Source of the DNA: Silanimonas sp.
GTDB lineage: Bacteria > Pseudomonadota > Gammaproteobacteria > Xanthomonadales > Xanthomonadaceae
Direction: 5' to 3'
DNA: 64,000 nucleotides
Assembly (NCBI RefSeq): GCF_027531545.1
Contig: NZ_JAPZSC010000006.1
Span: 310,001-374,000 of the forward strand
In this document: in pieces, positions 57,403 through 64,000 of the stretch
Position numbering within the stretch: the first letter of the stretch is position 1
Layout of the letters: each line of letters starts with the position of its first letter
Made by a program: the position numbers and the translations under genes
Notes under the pieces: generated by a model
Seen by the model: only the letters and a program-made list of their open reading frames with translations
What the model was told of the DNA's origin: nothing
The model's database searches: none

Positions 57403-58563
57403 ATGCTCGCTTTCCTCCTCGGCGCCATCGCGCTGGTCGCCCTCGCCCTCGCCTTCGTGTTGCCGACGCTGTGGAGCGGTGCGCGCCGCAGCGCGCTCGC
57501 CCTGCTAATCGCGGTGCCACTCGGCGCCGCCGCGTTGTACGCCGGCTTCGGCACGCCGGATGCGCTCGACCCGTCGAATCGCGCCGTGCCGGAATCGATC
57601 GAACAGGCCGTCGTCCAACTCGAACGCCGCCTTGAGCGCGAACCGGACAGCCTCGAAGGCTGGGTGCTGCTCGGCCGCACGCGCAAGAACCAGGGCCGCG
57701 AGACCGCCTCCGCCGGCGATTTCGACGCCGCCATGCCGCACTTCGCAGCGGCGGCAGCGGCCTTCCGCAAAGCGAAGGCGATCGCGCCGCACGAGCCCGA
57801 TCTGCTCGTGGAAACGGCGGAAGCGATCTCGCTGTCGAATGCCGAGCGCGCCTTCGGCGTGGAGGGCACGGCGCTTCTCGACGAAGCGCTCGCGAAGGTG
57901 CCAAACCACCAGCGTGCACTGTGGTTCCGCGGCATCGCCGCGCTACAAGCCGGCGACGGCGCCGGCGCGGTGGCGCGCTGGGAAGCATTGCTGCCGATGG
58001 TGGACGCGGCGACGGCCGAGGCCTTGGTCGAGCAGATCGGGGGTGCCCGCGAAGCCGCCGGTTTGCCGCCGATGGACCCGGCCTTGATCGCCGCGGCCAG
58101 CGCTGCGCGCGCGAGCGCGCCCGCCGAAGCGAGCGCCCCGACGGACGCCCCGGCGACGAGCGAACCCGCACCGGGCACGCCCGGCACGATCACCGTGACG
58201 ATCAGCGCTGAGGCTTCTGCCCTCGCGGCGCTGCCGCCACAGGCCGTGCTGTTCGTGTTCGCCCGCAACGCCGACGCCGCCGGCCCGCCAGTGGCGGCAC
58301 GTCGCGTGCCCGCCGCGCGCCTGCCAATCACGATCACGCTCAGCGACGCCGACCGGCTGATGCCCACGGCCACGCTTTCCGCCACATCGCGCGTCGAGGT
58401 CTCGGCCCGTTTCGCGCGCTCGGGCTCGGTGCAACCGGAGGCCGGCGACCTCGTCGCCCCCGCCGTCGTGGTCGAGCTGGCGCAAGCCGCGCCGATCTCG
58501 CTGTCGCTGGCGCCGAGCGACGCCCCCACCGACGCCGCACGCGCGCCGACCTTCGGACCGTAA
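57403..58563 (+). CDS. ccmI: Cytochrome c maturation protein CcmI (TPR)
   Basis: Apocytochrome c chaperone that delivers the unfolded protein to CcmF/CcmH. The 386 residues start with two membrane helices (about 1-20 and 30-45). A TPR domain follows at about 65-225, with units LEREPDSLEGWVLLGRTRKNQG and HEPDLLVETAEAISLSNAERAF. The C-terminal beta-rich domain (about 263-370) contains GTITVTISAEASALAALPPQAVLFVFARNADAAGPPVAARR, typical of CcmI C-termini. A Pro/Ala linker separates the two parts. It closes the ccm run; serine O-succinyltransferase follows 30 bases later. Confidence 0.92.
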   Translation: MLAFLLGAIALVALALAFVLPTLWSGARRSALALLIAVPLGAAALYAGFGTPDALDPSNRAVPESIEQAVVQLERRLEREPDSLEGWVLLGRTRKNQGRETASAGDFDAAMPHFAAAAAAFRKAKAIAPHEPDLLVETAEAISLSNAERAFGVEGTALLDEALAKVPNHQRALWFRGIAALQAGDGAGAVARWEALLPMVDAATAEALVEQIGGAREAAGLPPMDPALIAAASAARASAPAEASAPTDAPATSEPAPGTPGTITVTISAEASALAALPPQAVLFVFARNADAAGPPVAARRVPAARLPITITLSDADRLMPTATLSATSRVEVSARFARSGSVQPEAGDLVAPAVVVELAQAAPISLSLAPSDAPTDAARAPTFGP

Positions 58564-58593
58564 GCTGGGCGGCCCCGGCGCGTCCTCTCCCGA

Positions 58594-59736
58594 ATGACCG
58601 AATTCATTCCCCTCGGCACACGATTCATCGCGCTGCCCTCGCCCTTCCCGATGAAGCGCGGCGGCGCGCTGCTCGGTGCGCGGCTCGCTTTCGAGACCTG
58701 GGGCGAACTGAACGCCGGGCGTGACAACGCCGTGCTGATCCTGCCGGGCCTGTCACCGAATGCCCATGCCGCGAGCAACGGCGGCAACGCCGCGGAAGGA
58801 TGGTGGGAGGGCATGCTCGGCCCGGGCAAGGCCATCGATACCAACCGCTGGTTCGTCATCTGCGTGAACCCGCTGGGCAGCTGCAAGGGCTCGACGGGAG
58901 CGGCCTCCGTGCATCCGGACGACGGCGAGCTTTACCGCCTGCGCTTTCCCGACCTGAGCGTCGAGGACGGCGCCGATGCCGCGGCGCACCTCGTTCGCGC
59001 GCTGGGCATCACGCGCCTCGACACGCTCATCGGCAACTCCATGGGCGGCATGAGTGCGCTGGCCCTGCTCCTTCGCCATCCGGGCATTGCGCGCCGCCAC
59101 GTCAACATCAGCGGCAGCGCCCGCTCGCTGCCCTTCTCCATCGCGATCCGCTCGCTGCAGCGCGAGGCCATTCGCCTCGACCCGCGTTGGGCGGACGGCC
59201 AGTACACCGAAGCGAACTACCCCGAGAGCGGCATGCGCATGGCGCGCAAGCTCGGCGTGGTCACCTACCGCTCGGCGATGGAATGGGACGGCCGCTTCGG
59301 CCGCGTGAAATTCGACGCCGAGTGCCGCGAGGACGATCCCTTCGGCCCGGAGTTCGAGGTGGAGCGCTACCTCGAGGGCCACGCCCAGCGCTTCGTGCGT
59401 CAGTTCGACCCGAACGCCTACCTCTACCTCTCGCGCTCGATGGACTGGTTCGACGCCGCCGACTACGCACCCGGCGCCTCGCGCGGCGATGGGGCCGACG
59501 AGGACGCCAAGGTCATCGCCGCGCTGGCGACGGTGCGGCTTGAGAAGTCCCTCGCCATCGGCGTGCACACCGACATCCTGTTTCCGCTGCAGCAGCAGGA
59601 ACAGATCGCCGAGGGCTTCCGCGCGGGTGGCGTCGACAGCCGCTTCCTGCCCCTGCCCTCGCCGCAGGGCCACGACGCCTTCCTGGTCGATCTCGGACGG
59701 TTCGGCCCGGCGGTACGCGACTTCCTCGAGGCCTGA
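58594..59736 (+). CDS. Serine O-succinyltransferase (MetX family)
   Basis: Alpha/beta-hydrolase-fold acyltransferase of the MetX family, 380 residues. Catalytic residues are Ser 149 in IGNSMGGMSALALL, Asp in GVHTDILFPL and His 360 in GHDAFLVD. The segment GPGKAIDTNRWFVICVNPLGSCKGSTGAASVHP and NISGSARSLPFSIAIRSLQREAIRLDP resemble the Xanthomonas/Lysobacter enzymes shown to succinylate serine, from my memory of those sequences. If so, it would supply CysK with O-succinylserine. Homoserine acyl transfer is the main alternative. A separate MetX-like gene next to metB makes that less needed. It lies directly after ccmI, which is not a sulfur neighbour. Confidence 0.82.
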   Translation: MTEFIPLGTRFIALPSPFPMKRGGALLGARLAFETWGELNAGRDNAVLILPGLSPNAHAASNGGNAAEGWWEGMLGPGKAIDTNRWFVICVNPLGSCKGSTGAASVHPDDGELYRLRFPDLSVEDGADAAAHLVRALGITRLDTLIGNSMGGMSALALLLRHPGIARRHVNISGSARSLPFSIAIRSLQREAIRLDPRWADGQYTEANYPESGMRMARKLGVVTYRSAMEWDGRFGRVKFDAECREDDPFGPEFEVERYLEGHAQRFVRQFDPNAYLYLSRSMDWFDAADYAPGASRGDGADEDAKVIAALATVRLEKSLAIGVHTDILFPLQQQEQIAEGFRAGGVDSRFLPLPSPQGHDAFLVDLGRFGPAVRDFLEA

Positions 59737-59758
59737 GCGGCTATACTTCCTGTGCCCT

Positions 59759-59845
59759 GCCGGGCTGGCGGAATCGGTAGACGCAGCGGACTCAAAATCC
59801 GCCGCCCTTAAAAGCGTGTGGGTTCGAGTCCCACGCCCGGCACCA
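59759..59845 (+). tRNA. tRNA-Leu (anticodon CAA)
   Basis: The acceptor stem GCCGGGC (59759-59765) pairs with GCCCGGC (59835-59841), followed by encoded ACCA. The anticodon stem GCGGA/TCCGC holds the loop CTCAAAA, giving anticodon CAA, which reads UUG. A long variable arm (CGCCCTTAAAAGCG) and the T-arm GTGGG-TTCGAGT-CCCAC complete a class II leucine tRNA of 87 bases including CCA. It is transcribed with, or just after, the succinyltransferase and is followed by a terminator. Confidence 0.96.
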
Positions 59846-59850
59846 CATCC

Positions 59851-59887
59851 AACGACGAACCCCGCCGCGCGCGGGGTTCATCGTTTT
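59851..59887 (+). terminator. Intrinsic terminator after tRNA-Leu
   Basis: GAACCCCGC and GCGGGGTTC (59857-59865, 59871-59879) pair around CGCGC. The stem extends outward as AACGA/TCGTT across one mismatch and runs into TTTT (59884-59887). Confidence 0.8.
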
Positions 59888-59900
59888 CCGGCCGACAAAC

Positions 59901-60407
59901 TCAGACGTCGCCATGAATGGCGCGCAGTGCTGCCTGCAGCAGCGCAGTCGCCGGCACCGTCGCATCGAGATGCACGACGCCGTGCTCGCCCACCGGGGGC
60001 TCGAATCGCCCCGCGACGGCATGCGCCAGGCACGGCTGCCGGTCGCGCGGCGCATCGTGGCGGTCGGTGGCGATGCGTTCCGCCGCCACTTCGGCCGGCA
60101 GGTCGAGCCAGAGCAGCACGAAAGGCGCGCCCAGCGACGCCGCCAGTTCGTGCAATTCATGGCGCTCACTGCGGGTCGCCAGCGTGGCACCGTCAACGAC
60201 CACCTTGGCCCCGGTGCGCAGCAGCAGGCTGACATCGAGACGCACGATCTCGAAAGCCGCCCGCTTCGCAGCGCGATCGTCCCACTCGGGGAATTCGGCC
60301 ATGCGGATCGTGTCGCGCGAGACGATCTCGGCATGAAGGCGCGCCTGCAGGCCTTTCGCAAGCGTGGATTTTCCGGCGCCGGGCAAACCGGCGAGGGCGA
60401 TCAACAT
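59901..60407 (-). CDS. Small P-loop kinase (AAA_33 family)
   Basis: Predicted ATP-binding kinase of 168 residues from ATG 60407. It opens LIALAGLPGAGKSTLAKGLQ, a Walker A loop (GLPGAGKST at 7-15). SRDTIRMAEFPEW follows, then VVVDGATLATRSERHELHELAAS (Walker B-like D) and a lid region with WLDLPAEVAAERIATDR. This is the pattern of small phosphotransferases related to chloramphenicol phosphotransferase and zeta-type kinases. No matching antitoxin is seen, so a toxin role is not supported. The upstream start at 60557 would overlap other genes and lacks signal. The substrate is unknown. Confidence 0.72.
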   Translation of the reverse strand: MLIALAGLPGAGKSTLAKGLQARLHAEIVSRDTIRMAEFPEWDDRAAKRAAFEIVRLDVSLLLRTGAKVVVDGATLATRSERHELHELAASLGAPFVLLWLDLPAEVAAERIATDRHDAPRDRQPCLAHAVAGRFEPPVGEHGVVHLDATVPATALLQAALRAIHGDV

Positions 60408-60474
60408 GTGGCGTCGGGTCGATGCGGTGTGCGTCGAACCATAGCCCGACCGCGATGCCGTTTGCGAGACGCCG

Positions 60475-60942
60475 TCACCATTCCGGCCACCAGCCCCGCC
60501 CACTTCGCGCATAGCGATCGGCCGCGCGCTCGAAGCGGTTGCGGGCACTGACGCCACCCGAGATCAGGTAAACGAAGGGGAACAGCGGCCCCAGCACCAG
60601 CGCCTGCCGCACATGCGCCAGCTCGTGGCGGCCGAGATGCACGCGCTCCGTCCGGAACGGCGCCGGCGAATCGCGACGCGCGGCATCGCGGGCCCGGTAG
60701 CTCGGCACGCGGAGATCGAGCGTCGGCAGGCGGCTCAGCACCACCTGCCCCAGCGCGAGCGCGCCCATCGGCCCGAACGGAAACCGCGTCACCACCAGCA
60801 TGGGCCCGACGGTCGAAAACCGCGCGCCGAACGGCCAGGCCATGAGGCCCAGCAACAGCATCGGTGCACTCAGGGGCAGCGCCCACAGCATGCCGAGGCC
60901 TCCGAGAGCCGCACGCATGGGGCGCCGGGCCGACGCGGCCAT
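60475..60942 (-). CDS. Membrane protein with HELAH zinc-protease-like motif
   Basis: I do not recognise a named family. From ATG 60942 it has 155 residues; ATG 60918 is an alternative. A hydrophobic helix lies at about 15-35 (GMLWALPLSAPMLLLGLMAWPFG). Later, GRHELAHVRQALVLGPLFPFVYLISGGV carries HELAH, the HExxH zinc-ligand pattern. An acidic RFERAADRYARSGRG follows about 30 residues on and may give the third ligand. The final sequence is WWPEW. It lies 4 bases after the hydrolase gene, so they may be co-transcribed. Similar HExxH-R-Q-x-G-P membrane proteins occur in other bacteria, but I cannot name their substrate. Confidence 0.6.
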   Translation of the reverse strand: MAASARRPMRAALGGLGMLWALPLSAPMLLLGLMAWPFGARFSTVGPMLVVTRFPFGPMGALALGQVVLSRLPTLDLRVPSYRARDAARRDSPAPFRTERVHLGRHELAHVRQALVLGPLFPFVYLISGGVSARNRFERAADRYARSGRGWWPEW

Positions 60943-60946
60943 CGCC

Positions 60947-61723
60947 TCAATCCGCGGCGAAGAAGCGACGCAACGATGCGTCGTACTCGGGGAACACCTG
61001 CACGTTGCTGTGCTGCGCCTGGGCGAGGCGAAGCACCTCGGGGGTCCGGGGCATGGCGGCGATGAGCGCATCCGCACGGGCGGGCGGCGTGACATCGTCC
61101 TGCCCCGCGATGACGACGAAAGTCGGCATTACCAGATTCGGTGCGCGGCGCCAACTCTCGAACGGATCCTTGAGCAGCCACGCCAGCGGCACCCACGGGT
61201 AATGCCCCTGCCCCACGCGCAGCACGCTGTCGAACGGCGTGACCAGGGCAAGCCGACGCACCGGGCGCGCCGCGGCCACGTGCACGGCAACGCCGCTGCC
61301 GAGGCTGCGACCGAACACATCGACCGCCGCATGCGAGCGCGACACGTGGTCGAACAGCGCGATGGCGTCGGCAGCCAATGCGGCCTCGCTGGGTTCGCCA
61401 CTGCTGTGCCCGTAGCCCCGATAGGACACGAGGTAGACGCTGTGGTCCGGCGCCCAGGTCGCGACGTCGTCGCGGCTCAGGGAGATGTCCTCGCCATTGC
61501 CACCGAAATACAGCAAGGCCCGCGGCTGGCCCGGGTTCACCACCCAGCCGCGGAGCGTCGCGCCGCTGGTCTCGAACTGGAACTCCGGCGCCAGCGGCGG
61601 ATTGCGCGTCAATTGCGGATAGAACAGCAGGCTGCGCTGCTTGCTGTACATCAGGGCGACCAGGGCCGCGTAGAGGCAGGCCGCCACGCCGATGAACAAG
61701 CCGAGGGTGCGCCACGCACTCAT
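60947..61723 (-). CDS. Membrane-anchored alpha/beta hydrolase
   Basis: The 258-residue protein has an N-terminal membrane helix (TLGLFIGVAACLYAALVALMY, about 6-26) and a hydrolase domain facing the periplasm or cytoplasm. The oxyanion part YFGGNGEDIS and the nucleophile FGRSLGSGVAVHVAA (GRSLGSG) are clear. Asp (VIAGQDDVTPP) and His (AQHSNVQVF) follow in order. It resembles the YfhR/BEM46 group, whose members act as serine esterases of unknown substrate. It overlaps the DUF2845 gene by 4 bases and lies 4 bases before the HELAH gene, so the four minus-strand genes from mltD on look like one operon. Confidence 0.8.
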   Translation of the reverse strand: MSAWRTLGLFIGVAACLYAALVALMYSKQRSLLFYPQLTRNPPLAPEFQFETSGATLRGWVVNPGQPRALLYFGGNGEDISLSRDDVATWAPDHSVYLVSYRGYGHSSGEPSEAALAADAIALFDHVSRSHAAVDVFGRSLGSGVAVHVAAARPVRRLALVTPFDSVLRVGQGHYPWVPLAWLLKDPFESWRRAPNLVMPTFVVIAGQDDVTPPARADALIAAMPRTPEVLRLAQAQHSNVQVFPEYDASLRRFFAAD

Positions 61724-62301
61724 GGCCGCACCGATTCCACCGATTCCACCCGGCCGTCGCTGAGCATCACCCGGGCGAGGAAGCGCGAATCATCGCGCCG
61801 GAACCACCATTCCTCGCGCGGCCTCGGCTGGACGCGGGCCTGGCCGAAACCATCGCGGAGGATCTGGTCCGCATAGGTCGTCCGCCGGCGCAACGGGGCG
61901 CCGCAGCGAAGCACCAGCTCCCCTTCGCTCAATCCGCGCTGCAAGGCCGTGGCCGTGCAGCGTCCGCCCACACCGGGCTGGCCGTAGCCCAAGGTCTCCT
62001 CGGCCTCCAGCACACCGTCGACGAAGCGCAGGCGCACCGTGAGGCGACTGGGCCCGAAGTTGTGGTACCAATCCTCGATGCGGCGTTCGACGCGCTGCTC
62101 GATCAGGCCACCCTCGCCGCGGATGAGTAACTCGCCGCGTGGCGCGCGCCAGTAGGGGTTGCCACAGCGCGAGAGGACCTGCACGTCCAGAGCGCCACGG
62201 TCGACCACGCGCGAGCCGCACTGCAGCGCGCTGGCCGGCATCGCGGCGGAGAAGGCCGCAGCGCCGAGCAGCACGAGCAGCGGCGCGCGGCGCAGTGACA
62301 T
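61720..62301 (-). CDS. DUF2845 family exported protein
   Basis: Exported protein of 193 residues with a signal peptide (about 1-25, ending in ASALQ). The DUF2845 pattern comes right after it: LQCGSRVVDRGALDVQVLSRCGNPYWR, and again GRCTATALQRGLSEGELVLRCGAP, a repeated Cys-containing motif (SmpA/OmlA-like small fold). A central WYHNFGPSRLTVRLRFVDGVLEAEETLGYG gives the beta sheet. Function is unknown; family members are periplasmic. It overlaps the lytic transglycosylase stop by one base (TGATG) and the next hydrolase by 4 bases, so they share a transcript. Confidence 0.85.
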   Translation of the reverse strand: MSLRRAPLLVLLGAAAFSAAMPASALQCGSRVVDRGALDVQVLSRCGNPYWRAPRGELLIRGEGGLIEQRVERRIEDWYHNFGPSRLTVRLRFVDGVLEAEETLGYGQPGVGGRCTATALQRGLSEGELVLRCGAPLRRRTTYADQILRDGFGQARVQPRPREEWWFRRDDSRFLARVMLSDGRVESVESVRP

Positions 62302-63791
62302 CAGCCGCGGCAGCCGGAGAGGCTGAGGCGCTGGCCCGGACGCAACGCGTAAGGCGAGCGCAGCGCGTTCACGCGGGCGACGGTCTGCGCGCTGCAGCCA
62401 TGCCGGCGCGCAATAGCGCTGAGCGTGTCGCCACGGCGCACCGTGTAGCGCGAGCCTGCGGCCACCGCCGCCCGCGGCACAGGCCCGGCCCCGGGCTTGC
62501 GAGCATTCACGAGGGCCAACGCCTGCTCGGCACGCGGACCATTCACACAGCCGGCGTCGTACAGCGGCATCACCGCCACCGGCACGCGGAGTTCAGTGCC
62601 GGCGGGCAGCACGGTTTCCGGCAGCCAGCGCGGGTTGAGGTTGCGGAGCGCGCGGAAGTAGCCGTAGCGCGATTCGCCGTTGCCGATGCAGATGGTGAGC
62701 TGGTTGATCGACGCCGGCTGCTTCAAGGCCAGCACGGTGGCCGCACCGTTCACCGACGGGAATTCGAGGCCGTAGTCCTCCGGGTGCAGGAACAGCCACG
62801 CCGCCGAGAGGATGTAGGGCACGTAGTCGCGGGTTTCCTTCGGCAGCGCGTTGTAGACCGCTGGGTCCCAGAACGACTTGCCGGGGTTCTGCCGCGCCAA
62901 ACGGCCCACCCGGCCTTCGCCGCCGTTGTAGGCCGCGAGGGCCAACTCGAGGTTGTGCCCCAACTCGGCGAAACGCTCGTTGAGGTATTGCGTGCTGGCG
63001 CGCGAGGCCAGCTGCGGCTCGAAGCGCGTGTCGTAGCCGTCCTGCCAGCCGAGGCCGAAACGCCGCCCTGTGGCCGGCATGAACTGCATCAGTCCCGCCG
63101 CACCCGCGGGGGAAATCGCATGGACGCGGCCGCCGGATTCACGGGCCATGATGGCGAACAGCAGCGCTTCCGGCAGGCCCGCCCGCTCGTACTCCGGCCA
63201 CATCAGGAAGCGCATGTACTGGTACTGCTCGTGCGCGTTGATCAGCTGCGGGCGCAGCGCCGTGAGCCACTCGGCCATGGCCGCGCGCACGGCTTCGTTC
63301 TGCACGATCAGCTCGCGGAGATCGCGGCCGTTGAGCTGGTTCAACGTGTCGGCGGCATTCGGGAAGGCCTCGATGACCGGCGAACCCTCGGCCGGATTCG
63401 CGGCCGTCGCTTCCGCCGGATCCGCCTCGGCCTCGTCATCGCCCTCGCCCGCCACGCGCGTGCGCGCGCCGAACAACGCATCGAAGCGCGACACCAGGCG
63501 TTCGGCCTCGCAGCCTTCGATGCGCCGGCATTGCTCCACCAGGTCGAACATCCGATCCATGGCGCGCTGCGCCGCACGCTTGCCCGGGCGACGCTCGCCG
63601 CCGGCCGCCTGCGCCACGCCGTCGCGGTAGGCCTTCGCCGCCGCCTCGAAATCCGCGTACAGCGACTCCTGCTCCCCCTCGGTGCCGGGATCGGCCGACG
63701 ACGGCGCCGCCATCACCGCAGGGACACAGGCCAAGGCCACCACCGCCAAGGCGGACGGGAGCCCCGGGACACAACGCAGGAAACGACGCAT
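62301..63791 (-). CDS. Membrane-bound lytic murein transglycosylase, MltD-like (SLT + LysM)
   Basis: Cleaves peptidoglycan glycan strands with formation of 1,6-anhydro-muramic ends. The 496 residues have a signal peptide (about 1-28), a helical leader rich in Glu and Ala, and an SLT domain at about 195-320. The catalytic Glu is in FAIMARESGGRVHAISPAGAAGLMQFMPATG, with AYNGGEGRV next. A single LysM domain at the C-terminus is YTVRRGDTLSAIARRHGCSAQTVARVNAL. No lipobox Cys follows the signal, so it is probably periplasmic rather than a lipoprotein. I start at ATG 63791; GTG 63797 is in frame. It leads the operon with the DUF2845 gene. Confidence 0.9.
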   Translation of the reverse strand: MRRFLRCVPGLPSALAVVALACVPAVMAAPSSADPGTEGEQESLYADFEAAAKAYRDGVAQAAGGERRPGKRAAQRAMDRMFDLVEQCRRIEGCEAERLVSRFDALFGARTRVAGEGDDEAEADPAEATAANPAEGSPVIEAFPNAADTLNQLNGRDLRELIVQNEAVRAAMAEWLTALRPQLINAHEQYQYMRFLMWPEYERAGLPEALLFAIMARESGGRVHAISPAGAAGLMQFMPATGRRFGLGWQDGYDTRFEPQLASRASTQYLNERFAELGHNLELALAAYNGGEGRVGRLARQNPGKSFWDPAVYNALPKETRDYVPYILSAAWLFLHPEDYGLEFPSVNGAATVLALKQPASINQLTICIGNGESRYGYFRALRNLNPRWLPETVLPAGTELRVPVAVMPLYDAGCVNGPRAEQALALVNARKPGAGPVPRAAVAAGSRYTVRRGDTLSAIARRHGCSAQTVARVNALRSPYALRPGQRLSLSGCRG

Positions 63792-63918
63792 GGACACTCG
63801 CAGGAACGGTCGAAAACAGGCTTTGCAGCCTACCGGCGCCCCGCCCCCCGCTCAACCGGAATCCGACGGCGCGACAGCGACCGTTACACTCGCGCCGCAC
63901 CCTCTGCGGAACGGAACC

Positions 63919-64000
63919 GTGACGACGCCAGCCCCCGATGCCCTCCTGCTCGGCCATGCCGAAGACCGCCCCATCACGCTGCCGCTGAAGTTCGGCAATC
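63919..64000 (+). CDS. 5' end of a HerA/DUF853-like ATPase (continues beyond window)
   Basis: Only 27 codons are visible, starting at GTG 63919: MTTPAPDALLLGHAEDRPITLPLKFGN. The LLLGHAEDRPITLPLKFGN segment is like the start of DUF853/HerA-type helicase-translocase proteins, where it precedes the P-loop (not in the window). A TACACT hexamer at 63885-63890 may be its -10 element. It is divergent from the lytic transglycosylase. The call is tentative because the Walker motifs lie outside. Confidence 0.5.
   Translation, partial: MTTPAPDALLLGHAEDRPITLPLKFGN

Noticed and set aside
59759-59845. tRNA-Leu as an integration site for a mobile element
   Set aside because: No repeated tRNA end, integrase or change of gene style was found on either side.
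59901-60407. Zeta-type toxin
   Set aside because: The P-loop kinase fold fits, but no antitoxin-like gene is beside it and nothing in the sequence shows UDP-sugar kinase residues. It is kept as a kinase of unknown substrate.

Overview
The window is GC-rich, gene-dense gammaproteobacterial chromosome. Gene content points to the order Lysobacterales (Xanthomonadales). It has Smc with ScpA/ScpB rather than MukBEF, together with zipA next to smc and ligA. It has an XrvA-type short H-NS protein and a serine O-succinyltransferase of the Xanthomonas/Lysobacter type. A full ccmABCDEFGHI cytochrome c maturation operon is present, and several exported proteins carry a glycine/tryptophan-rich C-terminal module. 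The genus cannot be fixed from this sequence alone. No insertion sequence, prophage, CRISPR array or rRNA was seen, and the single tRNA is tRNA-Leu(CAA).

Layout. 1-6937 (minus): yciI, bolA, smc, zipA and ligA, the last running off the left edge. 7043-9718 (plus): a CsgG-like exported protein, an orphan periplasmic solute-binding protein and a YciO/Sua5-family protein. 9788-14057: scpA, scpB, rluB with a long Gly/Pro/Arg tail, and a methyltransferase. 14085-17475 (minus): an exported esterase, then the ybdL/omega-amidase pair. 17572-23797: a sulfur block with a CysB-type regulator divergent from cysG-cysK, followed by a SAM-I riboswitch and a MetX-like acyltransferase plus metB. 23906-33696: a small exported protein, valS, a TPR lipoprotein, a hemolysin III homologue, rimI with a possible holD, pssA, a DUF4124 protein, proS and an H-NS gene. 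33755-39432: a ThrE-type exporter, an EamA transporter and a four-gene MCE lipid transporter. 39458-51505 (minus): three giant exported proteins, one M64-type metallopeptidase and two subtilases, sharing one C-terminal tail of about 424 residues. 51697-59845 (plus): the ccm operon, serine O-succinyltransferase and tRNA-Leu. 59901-63791 (minus): a small P-loop kinase, an HExxH membrane protein, an alpha/beta hydrolase, a DUF2845 protein and an MltD-like lytic transglycosylase. A HerA/DUF853-like ATPase begins at the right edge.

How the genes work together. Smc, ScpA and ScpB form the condensin complex, encoded at two nearby loci. The sulfur block makes siroheme (CysG, for sulfite reductase), cysteine (CysK) and methionine (MetX-like plus MetB). 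The serine O-succinyltransferase at 58594 probably supplies O-succinylserine as the cysteine precursor. A 14-base palindrome lies between the regulator and cysG, and a near copy lies upstream of the riboswitch, which suggests a shared operator. YbdL and the omega-amidase probably close methionine salvage using glutamine as amino donor.

The most interesting signals are the shared tail of the secreted enzymes, whose basic module also caps the esterase 24 kb away, and the SAM-I riboswitch with a 5' hairpin that could compete with its aptamer.
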